This document shows positions 1 through 8,723 of a DNA stretch of 43,154 bases, piece by piece. The DNA lies in the IMG/VR virus record IMGVR_UViG_3300035670_000448, positions 1-43,154 of that record; one strand, given 5' to 3'. The notes below the pieces were generated by a model. It saw only the letters and a list, made by a program, of their open reading frames with translations. It did no database searches and was not told where the DNA came from. Numbering within the stretch: the stretch's first letter is position 1; each line of letters starts with the position of its first letter. This DNA is from a virus. A program made the translations under genes and the position numbers.

Positions 1-127
1 TTTCTCCTGTAAATATTGTTGGGTATCCAGCCCGTATTCTTCGGGCATATCGTTTCTGCCGTAGCGGGTTTTAATTCTGTACTTCTGCTTAGCGTCCATC
101 TTCCAGAGTTCATCCATTAGTGTTTTT
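1..127. repeat. Terminal direct repeat, left copy (circular contig overlap)
   Basis: Bases 1-127 are identical to 43028-43154. An exact overlap of 127 bases equals a common largest assembly k-mer, so I read it as the signature of a circular or circularly permuted genome rather than a biological terminal repeat. The repeat lies inside a small ORF whose complete copy is at 42983-43144. Confidence 0.9.
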
Positions 128-313
128 TGGTAGTTGTTCATTTTCAAATAATTTATCTATTTTTAATTTCAGCCATTCTTCCTGTTTCCTGAATAGTTTG
201 AGATTCCTGGCCGCTGTGAGCAGTTCTTCGTCAGTCTTGGCCTTGTCTAATTCTCCGAGGAGTTTTTCAACATTAAACTGCTCCTCCACCAGCCTCATTA
301 TTTGCTGCCTCAT
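110..313 (-). CDS. Small hypothetical protein downstream of portal
   Basis: 67 residues, highly charged and helical (EELLTAARNLKLFRKQEEW), with no recognised domain. The start overlaps the portal 3' end by about 41 bases; a second Met six codons in (298) would reduce this to 26. Its stop overlaps the start of the next small gene, which crosses the contig join (ATG at 115-117). The position between portal and scaffold suggests a small head-morphogenesis or structural accessory protein, but this is only context. Confidence 0.6.
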   Translation of the reverse strand: MRQQIMRLVEEQFNVEKLLGELDKAKTDEELLTAARNLKLFRKQEEWLKLKIDKLFENEQLPKNTNG

Positions 314-2282
314 TTGGTTGCATTACTTGATTATTGACTGCCTGCTCCATGCCCTGCTGGTATGGGGGAACTGCTCCGCCCATAACTCTCACATGGTCGT
401 TGATATGCTGTTGAAGCATGGCTTGTTCTTCAGGAGCGTAAGGATGGTCAATGCCCCCGGCATTAAGAGCCGCCTTATGGATTTCAAGATGTACCTCGTG
501 GTTATCGGTCGGAAGTACCCTAGCGGTCTGCGGGTTGGCTGATTCTTCTTTGGCGTCTTGGAGTTGTGCCATTTGCCCCTGGACATCTCCTTCTTCACGT
601 TCTTTAGCATTCGGCAGGAAGTTTTCAACATCTTTAATCTGTACTCCATTTTCAAATATTCTTTCCCAGATAGCTTCCTTGTTGATAGGAGTTGGATTAA
701 GTGATTTTTCTTCCATATACACTTGGTTGAGTAAGAGCGACCATTTCTGGAGTTCGGCCTGTTGGGAAGCCAGCATGGTTGAGCCGGACACTACTACCAC
801 ATCTTTAACAGCTTCAATGTCTTTGAATTTGATATTCTTTTCCATTACATTGCCTTTCTTGCCTAGCACGCGGTAGATTATCTTTTTGTTGTCAGCCAAG
901 AATTGCTGGTTCATCCACAGGGCGTATTTGCCCATTGGTTCTAGGACTTGTTTTTCAAAGTTATCCATTATCATGGTGATTCTGGCGTTCGATTCCTGCG
1001 TCTTGATTTGGATTTCTCCAAGTGTCTTATTGCCTTTCAGTTGGTCGGAGCCTGTCTGATAATCAGTGATCCCCGAAGTGTTTTGTTTAGCTTTATTTAA
1101 AAAGTCATTCACATACTGCACGCCGTTCATGTTGGGAGTGGGAGTCTGCATGACGGCTACTGACTGGCCTAAAATCTTCACCGGCACTAAAGTTCTTGGT
1201 TTGTATTGGATGGCATCTGGAGCTAAAAGATTGGCAGGCACATATTCCATCGGGCGGGAAACATCAGTCCAAAGAGCTTCAATGGCCATATTTAAAGTAT
1301 CTTCTTCGGCGTCCAGCACTCCCTGCACTGGCTCAACCAGTCCGAAGCCGTAAAACTTTCCTAATCTGTCTATCGGACGAAAGATTCCAACAGGAGCGAA
1401 ATTGCGATCAAGAGTATTCTGTTCACAACGGATGGTTTCAGGATTATCTTCACCATAACAAGCTAGTGTTACCACCCAGTATTCGTAATATCCTTGGTCA
1501 TTTAAGACTCTGACATACAGTTCTGCTACCTCTACTTCCACGTCTTCAATCATTTTGTTAGCACGGTAATCGGAGATGCCGTCGTTTTGTTCTAGTCTTT
1601 CTTTCCACAAGTCGGAAGTTCTGATATTAAAGACCACATCCCTCACATCATAGCCGTCTTTTTTAAGTTCTTTGATAGTAGCGCGTGATTTGTATCCGAT
1701 AACCCGGCAATCATTGACTTCTTCGGCTTCCACGCTCCAAATAAGGTCATGTGGTTTCAAGGGTTCAAAAGTATAATTAGATAAAATATCCTCCTGGTCT
1801 TTTAAAACAGTCTTGGCAAACGGTTCCAGTAGTTTATTTTTGACTTCCATCCCCAGAATCTCTTTAGTTCGTTTCTTGTAGACCTTTCTTTCTTCTTTCC
1901 AGCCCATTTTCCAGCCGGAGAGTCCGCATACCAGTCCCCACTTGGCGACCTTCTTGATTTTAGACTGGCATTCAGCCTCATTCCATTGGTATTCAGAAAA
2001 TTCGTCATACATATCCGCCGATTCAGAATCGTCTCTGGCTCTAGCCATATAACGATACTTAGGCTGGCGGGCTAAAAGCCTGGGAATAGCGTTTTCAACT
2101 AGCGCATACGCACCGCCTAGAGTGATTTTAGATTCAGTATTGGCTGAAATTGAACCCTCCCTCAGTTTGTTTTCATACCTATCCACTAGAGTAAGCCAGC
2201 GTTCTTTGAGCGTTTCAAACTTAGCCTTGTGGTTAAGGTAGGTGTCTTTGGCGATATTCTCGATGATGTCTTTTTTAATCAT
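273..2282 (-). CDS. Phage portal protein (P22-like type)
   Basis: 669 residues, the size of P22-type podovirus portals. The N-terminal third is helical and charged. The middle contains the run FYGFGLVEPVQGVLDAEED followed by 'NMAIEALW', typical of the portal wing/stem where the chain lists the virion vertex contacts, and the C-terminus is Gln/Asn-rich with a long helix (EEQAMLQQHINDHVRVMGG), as in portal barrels. It would form the dodecameric ring through which DNA is packaged and ejected. The ATG overlaps the TGA of the preceding glycosyltransferase gene (ATGA), so this virion gene is translationally coupled to the glycan block. No Shine-Dalgarno sequence. Family assigned by motif impression and gene order (terL ... 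portal, scaffold, coat). Confidence 0.85.
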   Translation of the reverse strand: MIKKDIIENIAKDTYLNHKAKFETLKERWLTLVDRYENKLREGSISANTESKITLGGAYALVENAIPRLLARQPKYRYMARARDDSESADMYDEFSEYQWNEAECQSKIKKVAKWGLVCGLSGWKMGWKEERKVYKKRTKEILGMEVKNKLLEPFAKTVLKDQEDILSNYTFEPLKPHDLIWSVEAEEVNDCRVIGYKSRATIKELKKDGYDVRDVVFNIRTSDLWKERLEQNDGISDYRANKMIEDVEVEVAELYVRVLNDQGYYEYWVVTLACYGEDNPETIRCEQNTLDRNFAPVGIFRPIDRLGKFYGFGLVEPVQGVLDAEEDTLNMAIEALWTDVSRPMEYVPANLLAPDAIQYKPRTLVPVKILGQSVAVMQTPTPNMNGVQYVNDFLNKAKQNTSGITDYQTGSDQLKGNKTLGEIQIKTQESNARITMIMDNFEKQVLEPMGKYALWMNQQFLADNKKIIYRVLGKKGNVMEKNIKFKDIEAVKDVVVVSGSTMLASQQAELQKWSLLLNQVYMEEKSLNPTPINKEAIWERIFENGVQIKDVENFLPNAKEREEGDVQGQMAQLQDAKEESANPQTARVLPTDNHEVHLEIHKAALNAGGIDHPYAPEEQAMLQQHINDHVRVMGGAVPPYQQGMEQAVNNQVMQPNEAANNEAGGGAV

Positions 2283-3094
2283 ATTATTTGTAAAAGTTTA
2301 TCTATTGCGCGTTCCCAGGTGTATTCTTTGGGGTCAACGTCCTCTGGGAAGTTGTTGCCCTGGTCCCAGGTGTGGATTATGCACCCTGAAGCTTTGGCTT
2401 CCAGTATCGGCAGGCAGAATCCTTCAGATAATGAATGCTTATAAAAATGCTTGGCTCGCTGGTATATCTTGGGTATCTCCTGCTGGGGCGGGTTGGTGAT
2501 GGTTTCTACTCCTGCTATCGGCTGGGTTTCCCTGCCCAGCCAGACTATCCGCTTGTGGCCGTCTTTTTTGGCCTCATTGATTGAATATAAAATGTTCTTA
2601 TTGGGTTCGTTGTTGCCTTCAATCAAGGCATCTATGTCTCTGTTCAAATTATGCTGTATAAAAAATCTCTCGCTGATTCCGTTAGGGACTATTTGAAACT
2701 CCCGTCCTGTCCATTCGCCAGCGTATTGGCTGACGGCGATCAGCTTCCATCTGGGGTCTTGTCTCGTTTTTAAACACTTGGCTTTCAGCTCATCTCCGAT
2801 ATAGGCTTTTAAATCGTTGCCCTGCACAAACTGAAACTTCTTGCCTTTATAATTTATGAGCTGGTCGCACTGCATCCACCAGTTAGCTATCAACACATCC
2901 TCGTCTTGAAGCTGGGATAACTTAGTTATGGGGTACACGGGAACATCGGGGTATTCTTTTTCTAATTGAGGATTCCTGCCGTTAGCCGAGATAAAAGCGT
3001 CATAGCCTCTTTTCCTTAATTCCCTGCAATGTTCAAAGTTGGTGATGATTCCCCCGCAGGTGATGAGGGCGTCATTTACATAAGCTATCAACAT
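2279..3094 (-). CDS. Glycosyltransferase, GT4-like (GT-B fold)
   Basis: 271 residues. The C-terminal half has the GT4 donor-site signature SEGFCLPILEAKASGC, with the E-x7-E pair, preceded by 'RIVWLGRETQ'. It is shorter than the usual 350-400 residues of GT4 enzymes. The N-terminal acceptor domain begins MLIAYVNDALITCGG, with the Gly-rich turn expected near the start. It should transfer a sugar from a nucleotide donor to a glycan, lipid or protein; the substrate cannot be read. It overlaps the upstream epimerase gene by 23 bases and its TGA overlaps the portal ATG. Confidence 0.8.
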   Translation of the reverse strand: MLIAYVNDALITCGGIITNFEHCRELRKRGYDAFISANGRNPQLEKEYPDVPVYPITKLSQLQDEDVLIANWWMQCDQLINYKGKKFQFVQGNDLKAYIGDELKAKCLKTRQDPRWKLIAVSQYAGEWTGREFQIVPNGISERFFIQHNLNRDIDALIEGNNEPNKNILYSINEAKKDGHKRIVWLGRETQPIAGVETITNPPQQEIPKIYQRAKHFYKHSLSEGFCLPILEAKASGCIIHTWDQGNNFPEDVDPKEYTWERAIDKLLQII

Positions 3095-3890
3095 AATCTT
3101 TGAGGTCTGTCTTGGCTTTCCAGCCTAACTGCTTAATGCTATCTAAATCTATTTTGGAGGCTTTGCGGTCGCCTTTCTTTTCCCCGACAAACAGTATCTC
3201 TCCACCAAACATTTGGGCTACTTCATAAATCGTGTAATCTTTTTCATTTCCTAGGCAGTATTCGCCTTTGCCCTTGAGGCCTACCGTAATGAGGCCATCA
3301 ACTATGTCTTCTACGTGGGTGAAATTCCTTCGCTGGTCTCCCTTGCCGTTTATTAAATGAGGCTTATTATTCTTTCTGTTCTTCTCAAATATCCCTATCA
3401 CTGTGGCATATTTTCCTTCTTTAATCTCTCTGCCTCCATAGACGTTATAAAAATAAGTAATGGCGTAATCCAACCCAAACCATTCCGCGTATTTCTTAAT
3501 GAGTTCTGTGTTCTGGGCTTTAAAATAACTGTACGGGCTTTCCGCGTCTCCAAACTTTGTGCTGCTTCCGGCGTAAACTAATCTAACTTTGTTCTTGCGA
3601 CAATATTCTAAAACTCTCATTGTGCCAATATAGTTGGATTCAATCAGTTGCTCCATGTCTTCGTAGCAAGTGAGAACTCTGGAATACTCTCCTAAATGGA
3701 ATACGATATCAGGTGGCGGGATTAAGTCTATCTCCTTGCTATCCAGTTCAATGTATTTCACGCCTTTAACGTGGTTTTCTTTCCTGCCGGTAAAGTAGTT
3801 GTCCAGGCTTACCACTTCGTTGCCATCGGCCAGTTTTTCGCAGAGGTGGCTTCCGATGAATCCAGCTCCGCCGATTACTAAAATGTTCAT
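3072..3890 (-). CDS. NAD-dependent sugar epimerase/dehydratase (SDR, GalE/WcaG-like)
   Basis: 272 residues. The N-terminus carries the Rossmann motif GGAGFIGSH (GxxGxxG, G7/G10/G13) and an acidic residue after the second strand (SLDNY). The catalytic elements are the 'YAGSSTKFGDAE' Ser/Thr strand and a YxxxK motif (YSYFK). 'FTHVEDIVDGLI' is the usual extended-SDR motif. Such enzymes interconvert or dehydrate nucleotide sugars. It is about 40 residues shorter than typical GalE. Start and upstream stop overlap as ATGA. Confidence 0.85.
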   Translation of the reverse strand: MNILVIGGAGFIGSHLCEKLADGNEVVSLDNYFTGRKENHVKGVKYIELDSKEIDLIPPPDIVFHLGEYSRVLTCYEDMEQLIESNYIGTMRVLEYCRKNKVRLVYAGSSTKFGDAESPYSYFKAQNTELIKKYAEWFGLDYAITYFYNVYGGREIKEGKYATVIGIFEKNRKNNKPHLINGKGDQRRNFTHVEDIVDGLITVGLKGKGEYCLGNEKDYTIYEVAQMFGGEILFVGEKKGDRKASKIDLDSIKQLGWKAKTDLKDYVDSLCK

Positions 3891-5320
3891 ATAATTTTGC
3901 CGTATCTCTCATTTAACTGCTTGAATCCTTCGGCTTGCTTTTGGTCTAGCATGGCGATCCGGCTTCCCTGCTTGCGCCTATATTGGAATAACGGCTCGTG
4001 AACTTGCTTAAACCTGTATCCTTGCGTTACTGCCATTCGGAGCCAAAATCCATAGTCCTCATACCATTCTGTCGGATCAAAGATTCCATAAGGATCAGCG
4101 CATCTTCTATCCACTAAGGCGCAGGCACTCGGTATAATCTGGTTTTTGCGTAATTCTTCTATGGAAAACTCTGGGTATTTGTGCTTGTAACTTATATCCC
4201 CGAATATCTCCATGTCGGTAAAGACTATCTCCGCTTCTCCTTCTTGCATCTTGGCGAGCGTTTTTTCAATGAATTGGGGGTGCAATTTGTCATCGGCGTC
4301 AAGACAGATAAAATAGTCTCCAGTTGATTTTTCAATGCCTTTATTTCTGGCATGAGCGACGCCGGAATTAGCTTGCTGGATGAGATTGACTGGATACTGG
4401 CTGACAACTTGGCATGAATCATCCGAACTCCCGTCATCAACGACAATAACCTCATGGGGCTTGTATGTTTGGTTGATTGAGCTTTCGATTGCTTCTTTGA
4501 TGTACTGGCCATAATTATAGTTGGGAATTATTATTGAAACTTTGGGGCTGGGCATGATGCGTTTAGGGATGTCTTTTGGGAAATCGTGCGGTTCAAGTTT
4601 GTACATCCCATTTACCCATTGGTTCCAGCGGGTGTTGCGTTCGTTTTCCCATTCCGGCTTGGTTGGATGAATAAACTTCTCGTAGCGTAACCGCTTATTG
4701 TATTCAAAATTGTAACCGCGCGCGCGAGCTAAATGGTAAAAAACTATGTCTTTCCTAATCGGCTGTCTGGGATGTTCAAAGCTTCTGTCTTCGGGGTTGT
4801 CGTATTCTAAAACTCCCTCAATCCCTTTGCCCTTATATTTGCAACTGCGGTATTGTTCTTTGACTATGGTCATGTCCAAGGGCAGGACGCCGTAATACTT
4901 CTCGACCACTTCTCGTCTATAAAGCCGGTCTGGGTAGTGTTCTATCGGTTCAACATATCCCCACCGCCAAGCAACATTGTAGTATTTAACCCGTATGGAG
5001 TAGGCGTTATCATCCTGGATGGCTTCTCTGATTTTCTCCATTGATTCTTTCGTGTAGTATTCGTCAGCGTCTATTTGTAAAAACCAGTCGCCTGTCGCTT
5101 GCTGGAGGGAAAATGTCCTCGCTTCACCCATATTTACCGGCTCGCGGTATGGGTAGCTGAAGTATTTGACTTTGGGAAAGGACTTGGCTATCTCGGCAGT
5201 CTTATCGGTTGACTGCATATCTACAAAAACTATCTCATCCACGAAGTCGTGTATTCTTTCAATCGATCCTCTTAAAACATCTTCTTCGTTTCTCACTACA
5301 TATAATGCGGATAATGTCAT
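3887..5320 (-). CDS. Tandem GT2 glycosyltransferase (two GT-A domains)
   Basis: 477 residues with two family-2 domains. Domain 1 (about 1-230) has 'VRNEEDVLRGSIE', 'DEIVFVDMQSTDKT' and the metal-binding DADEYY. Domain 2 (about 260-477) has 'VSIIIPNYNYGQYIKEAI', 'VIVVDDGSSDDS' and CLDADDKL, followed by a 'WYEDYGFWLRM' acceptor-side motif (ED). A longer reading exists from 5371, but I choose the ATG at 5320 because it overlaps the upstream methyltransferase stop as ATGA, the spacing used throughout this block, and the GT2 fold begins immediately after it. It may act as a bifunctional enzyme adding two sugars. Confidence 0.85.
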   Translation of the reverse strand: MTLSALYVVRNEEDVLRGSIERIHDFVDEIVFVDMQSTDKTAEIAKSFPKVKYFSYPYREPVNMGEARTFSLQQATGDWFLQIDADEYYTKESMEKIREAIQDDNAYSIRVKYYNVAWRWGYVEPIEHYPDRLYRREVVEKYYGVLPLDMTIVKEQYRSCKYKGKGIEGVLEYDNPEDRSFEHPRQPIRKDIVFYHLARARGYNFEYNKRLRYEKFIHPTKPEWENERNTRWNQWVNGMYKLEPHDFPKDIPKRIMPSPKVSIIIPNYNYGQYIKEAIESSINQTYKPHEVIVVDDGSSDDSCQVVSQYPVNLIQQANSGVAHARNKGIEKSTGDYFICLDADDKLHPQFIEKTLAKMQEGEAEIVFTDMEIFGDISYKHKYPEFSIEELRKNQIIPSACALVDRRCADPYGIFDPTEWYEDYGFWLRMAVTQGYRFKQVHEPLFQYRRKQGSRIAMLDQKQAEGFKQLNERYGKII

Positions 5321-5889
5321 TTGGTTTTGCTTAAAACTAGTATATGGGGAGCTAAATGTTCTGCTTTCCAAGCTGGGAAATCATCCTTGCTCAGCCACTC
5401 AGCTTTGCCGCACATCTTCCATTCGCCCTGTTTAATTGATTTTTGCCTTGATTTTCCGACTATGCTGTTTCTATCTCCATCAATGATTACCATTAAGCCT
5501 CTTTTCTTAGTGACTCTTTTCATTTCAGAAAGGGTTTTATCCCTATTGAGCGATTGTTGCAGGGTCATAATCATATACACGAGGTCAAACTGGTCGTCTT
5601 CGTAGGGTAAGTTGTCCATATCGCCAACCATCTTATACACATTCTCACACTTGGCGATCATATTGGGAGAAATGTCTATGCCGTGTCGTTCGCAGTTGAG
5701 CTTTTCAATGACATTGCCCATACCGCAACCAATTTCCAGGACTTTGTAGGTAGGTTTTATCAGTCTTTTCAGGTATTCAATGGACTTCCTGTCGCATTCA
5801 GTGAGGTTTTTGGAGAACATCCCGTCTTTTTTCAGTGCTTCGCGGTCAAAATCATCCCTGATGCTCTGATAAGTGCTTGAACTTGCCAT
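5317..5889 (-). CDS. Class I SAM-dependent methyltransferase
   Basis: 190 residues. Motif I is YKVLEIGCGMGNV (around residues 45-58), motif II 'HGIDISPNMI', then GDMDNLPYEDDQFDLVY with the acidic/Pro-Tyr loop and a post-motif 'EMKRVTKKRGLMVII', as in Methyltransf_11 enzymes. Acceptor unknown; the context implies O- or N-methylation of a sugar. The start at 5889 overlaps the deacetylase gene by 38 bases; a later Met (5820) is possible, but the intervening 'IRDDFDREALKK' looks like genuine family sequence. Confidence 0.85.
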   Translation of the reverse strand: MASSSTYQSIRDDFDREALKKDGMFSKNLTECDRKSIEYLKRLIKPTYKVLEIGCGMGNVIEKLNCERHGIDISPNMIAKCENVYKMVGDMDNLPYEDDQFDLVYMIMTLQQSLNRDKTLSEMKRVTKKRGLMVIIDGDRNSIVGKSRQKSIKQGEWKMCGKAEWLSKDDFPAWKAEHLAPHILVLSKTK

Positions 5890-6466
5890 ACTTGTTGCCT
5901 ATTTTTATCAATTCTTTTAATTGGGAGAGTTTTTCTTCGGTGTCAAAGTCGTGTGAATCCAGGAAAAAGGTGAAATCTTTGTCTTTCTGACATATCCTTT
6001 CAAAATTATCTATAAAACTCAGTGGACAATACTTGTGTCTGAAATGGTGGAATGAACTGAAATACTGTTTGAGGTGGGCGTGTTCCATTGGATTACAAAC
6101 TGAACATTCAGCGCATTCCATTTCTCTCTGATAACCGTGTTTTTCCATCTCATCTGCCATGTCTTTGAAGTTTCGGAGGTGCGGTGAACGGTAAACTTTA
6201 GCTTCTACTCCGTAAGTGTCCCTGAGCCACTCGTGGTTCTGCATTAAATCAATAATCCTGTCTTGTAATGGTTTTTCATACCATTCTTGGTGGTGATAAC
6301 TGTGGTTGCCCAGTTCTACATTGACCGGAAAATCGTATTTTATTTCTGGGTGTCTTGATCCGGCGAGGAAAAAGGTTACTGGCGTATCTCCGATAGCGTC
6401 ATAAATATTCGGGAGGTTGTCGTAGTCTTTGGGATAATCAAAATCGAAACTTAAATAAATGTTCAT
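5852..6466 (-). CDS. Polysaccharide deacetylase (NodB homology, CE4-like)
   Basis: 204 residues. NodB motifs visible: SFDFDY near the N-terminus (Asp8/Asp10), HSYHH around residues 75-80 (His-x3-His metal ligands), YRSPHLR (the RxP motif 3) and a C-terminal LDSHDFD. CE4 enzymes remove N- or O-acetyl groups from amino-sugar polymers. The protein lacks a signal peptide, so it probably acts in the cytoplasm on a precursor or glycoconjugate. Several Cys/His around 120-135 (CAECSVC) are unusual. It starts with an ATGA overlap with the sulfotransferase stop. Confidence 0.75.
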   Translation of the reverse strand: MNIYLSFDFDYPKDYDNLPNIYDAIGDTPVTFFLAGSRHPEIKYDFPVNVELGNHSYHHQEWYEKPLQDRIIDLMQNHEWLRDTYGVEAKVYRSPHLRNFKDMADEMEKHGYQREMECAECSVCNPMEHAHLKQYFSSFHHFRHKYCPLSFIDNFERICQKDKDFTFFLDSHDFDTEEKLSQLKELIKIGNKYGKFKHLSEHQG

Positions 6467-7008
6467 TTTATATATTTCAATTCGTCTGGATAAAATAATT
6501 CAAAATCTTTCCTGTATAACTTGCGGGCAATCTGATCCAGCTGGTTGGTATAGTAATTCGGCCACGGCTCGCAATGGGTTCTGTGTATGTGTTGCAATTC
6601 AGGCCGTTCTATTTCTAATCCCTTGCAGAGAAACGACCAGTCCTGTTCCAGGTTTTCATATCTGCCTATCCAATCTACCTCCAGTTTGCCGTTATCGCAT
6701 AAGAAATAGCTCATCGGATAGGTATGTATATTCTGGAATCCGCGCTTATTGATGTCTAAAACAAAATCCTGGAATGTCTGTGGCTCATCTTTGGCAAAAT
6801 AGGCCGATACTAACCTGTCCAACGGGTGTCTCACAAAAGCAAACTTGAATATGTCTTTCCATTCTATGCCTGGCACATCTTCTATAAACTCTTTGTAATA
6901 CCTTATGGGTTGGTGTCCTAAACCGCCTACATGCTCTGCTATGCTTGTGCCGGCCGTTCTTGGCACGTGGATAAAAATGTATTTCTTTTCGTGATTATAA
7001 ATGCTCAT
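6463..7008 (-). CDS. Carbohydrate sulfotransferase-like protein (PAPS-dependent)
   Basis: 181 residues from the ATG at 7008, chosen because it forms ATGA with the radical SAM stop (a start at 7020 is also open). 'IFIHVPRTAGTSI' (about residues 11-23) is the 5'-phosphosulfate loop and FVRHPLDRLVSAYF the 3'-phosphate-binding motif of the Sulfotransfer_2 family. It would transfer sulfate from PAPS to a sugar hydroxyl. No PAPS synthesis genes are in the window, so the donor would come from the host. Sulfotransferases are rare in phages. Confidence 0.85.
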   Translation of the reverse strand: MSIYNHEKKYIFIHVPRTAGTSIAEHVGGLGHQPIRYYKEFIEDVPGIEWKDIFKFAFVRHPLDRLVSAYFAKDEPQTFQDFVLDINKRGFQNIHTYPMSYFLCDNGKLEVDWIGRYENLEQDWSFLCKGLEIERPELQHIHRTHCEPWPNYYTNQLDQIARKLYRKDFELFYPDELKYIK

Positions 7009-7682
7009 CTTATTCCGCACTTTTTACAAATTGGCAGTTCCCGTCTTTTGGCTTGGTTATAATACTTATCCCATTCGTATTCTTCCTTGGCATCCCGGCA
7101 ACACACCACTTTCTTGCCACTGGCGGTATAAACTGGCGTAATGTCGGGCTGGGTGCAATCCGTATAGTTATGGGTGTTCGGTTGGTTGGAATCATCTACT
7201 ATATGCACCATCTTGAATATATTTTTCAGTTCTTCTTCTTGGCCTTCGTTCTCCGGTTGTTTAACCATCTTCACATAAAACTCGTTGACTGCTCGCTCTT
7301 CCATCTCTTTGGCCTTCTTTATAACTAGATCATAGTTGTCGCGCTTCGTAATGTTTTCGTATGTTTGCCTGTCTCCGGCTGGGATTGAAACGCACAGCGT
7401 CTGTATCTTCTCGTAAGGCAGTCTCTTCGGATCAACCAGCACAGCGTTAGTTGAAAGAATAACCGGGAACTTGGAATACTCTATCATCTCGTATATCTTG
7501 GGGTGCATAAACGGCTCGCCTTTATTAAAGAGCATCACCGCGTCTGCTTCCAGCTTGTCCATGATTTCAATAAACTGCTCCCAACTCATGTCCTTTTCAT
7601 CTGTCTTAACTCCTTGTCTGAAAGGACACATTTGGCAATCGTTATTGCAACGGCTAGTAATATTTAATGCTGGCTTAACCAT
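7005..7682 (-). CDS. Radical SAM protein with SPASM-like C-terminus
   Basis: 225 residues. The CxxxCxxC motif is at the N-terminus (Cys12, Cys16, Cys19), followed by a 'FNKGEPFMHP' GGE-like motif and 'VILSTNAVL'. The C-terminus has a compact cysteine set (CTQP ... VVCCRDA ... CKKCG) like a shortened SPASM auxiliary Fe-S domain. Radical SAM/SPASM enzymes modify peptides or sugars through a 5'-deoxyadenosyl radical. Within a glycan block it may act on a sugar or on a virion peptide; the substrate is unknown. It is shorter than typical SPASM enzymes (300-400 residues). Confidence 0.8.
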   Translation of the reverse strand: MVKPALNITSRCNNDCQMCPFRQGVKTDEKDMSWEQFIEIMDKLEADAVMLFNKGEPFMHPKIYEMIEYSKFPVILSTNAVLVDPKRLPYEKIQTLCVSIPAGDRQTYENITKRDNYDLVIKKAKEMEERAVNEFYVKMVKQPENEGQEEELKNIFKMVHIVDDSNQPNTHNYTDCTQPDITPVYTASGKKVVCCRDAKEEYEWDKYYNQAKRRELPICKKCGIR

Positions 7683-8298
7683 TTAAGTAGGGTTTACTGT
7701 CTCTTATAAAGGCATTGGTGTAATCATCTGTCCCCATTCCAAACTTGTTGGGATATTCTCTGACACAATACTTGCTTCTGCCGTCCTGCATGTGGTCTGT
7801 CCAGATAAATGGGTATAAATAGCCATTAACCAGCCCTTTTTCCTTAAATTTCCATTGATATTCAGACAGTCCCATCAGTCCTTCACCCTCATAGCCATCA
7901 AAATCGCTTCTTCTAATCAGGAAGTTGCCTCCAATATGCGGGCGTTCCCATATCTTAATGCCGTTGTATTCGGTTATCTTCGGTTGGACTCCTGCCATTT
8001 CTTCGTCTCGGAAGTGGAATCCTCCGATATACCCGAAATGGTGTGCATCGTGAGCTTCTACGAGCCTCTCTATGAGTTCTGGCGGGCAAAGCATATCATC
8101 ATCTATCTTGCCCACTAATTCAGCGTCTGAGGCTAAGAATACGCGCGAGGTTATCTTGGCCAAACTCTCTTTGTCTCTATTTTCAAATACCGTCAGCTTG
8201 AAATCTTTGAATGTTTGTTTACCTAAGGCCTCCAAGCAAATCTTCTCATAAATCGGCCGGCCGCTAGTAATGACTAATATTTCTACTTTTGCAGGCAT
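7675..8298 (-). CDS. Family 2 glycosyltransferase (GT-A)
   Basis: 207 residues. N-terminal 'ILVITSGRPIYEKICLEAL', then 'FKLTVFENRD' and the metal-binding GKIDDDML, in GT2 order. 'GGNFLIRRSDFDGYEGEG' resembles the acceptor-side substrate loop. It overlaps the next methyltransferase gene by 16 bases and the radical SAM gene by 8. Function inferred from the DDD motif and neighbours; donor and acceptor unknown. Confidence 0.75.
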   Translation of the reverse strand: MPAKVEILVITSGRPIYEKICLEALGKQTFKDFKLTVFENRDKESLAKITSRVFLASDAELVGKIDDDMLCPPELIERLVEAHDAHHFGYIGGFHFRDEEMAGVQPKITEYNGIKIWERPHIGGNFLIRRSDFDGYEGEGLMGLSEYQWKFKEKGLVNGYLYPFIWTDHMQDGRSKYCVREYPNKFGMGTDDYTNAFIRDSKPYLNG

Positions 8299-8723
8299 AC
8301 TTGTAATATTTTATGTTGTCCTCTTTCTCCAACACTCACACTAACTGGCTTGAATAATGGATAACCCATTTCTTTAGCGTATGGGTTGTCATAGAAATTA
8401 ACAAAGGTGTGACGGCTGAAGAAACGGGTGTGTTCTATGCTTTCATAGGCCATTTCACTGTCTTTATGCGGAACTTCTATGTAAACTGTTCCGCCTGGCT
8501 TCAAAACCCTCCATATCTCGTTCATTACGAAGATAAAATCTTCATTCAGTTGGATGTGTTCGAGCGTGTGTTCGCAGTTTATCTCGTCAAACTTGTCGTC
8601 ATCAAAGGGCAGGCCTTTTCTAATGTCTCTCACCACATCTGGGTTGAACTCTTTAATGTAGTCCAGCCCGATCACCCCCTCTTCGTGTTTGAATCCTGGA
8701 CCCGAACCAATTACTAGTCGCAT
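8283..8723 (-). CDS. Short class I methyltransferase
   Basis: 146 residues. The glycine-rich motif I lies at the extreme N-terminus (LVIGSGPGFK), followed by 'GLDYIKEFNPD', 'LPFDDDKFDEINCEHTLEH' and a post-motif 'EIWRVLKPGGTVYIEVPH', the pattern of Methyltransf_11. The N-terminal helix usual in this fold is missing, so it is a minimal form. Likely methylates a sugar or glycan intermediate, by context only. Confidence 0.8.
   Translation of the reverse strand: MRLVIGSGPGFKHEEGVIGLDYIKEFNPDVVRDIRKGLPFDDDKFDEINCEHTLEHIQLNEDFIFVMNEIWRVLKPGGTVYIEVPHKDSEMAYESIEHTRFFSRHTFVNFYDNPYAKEMGYPLFKPVSVSVGERGQHKILQVCLQK

Noticed and set aside
1-127. Biological direct terminal repeats (as in T7-type genomes)
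   Set aside because: An exact 127-base overlap equals a standard assembler k-mer and cuts through a small ORF, so an assembly overlap is more likely, although I cannot exclude it without reads.
4225-4512. 95-residue minus-strand ORF inside the tandem GT2 gene
   Set aside because: Alternate frame of a strongly conserved glycosyltransferase domain.
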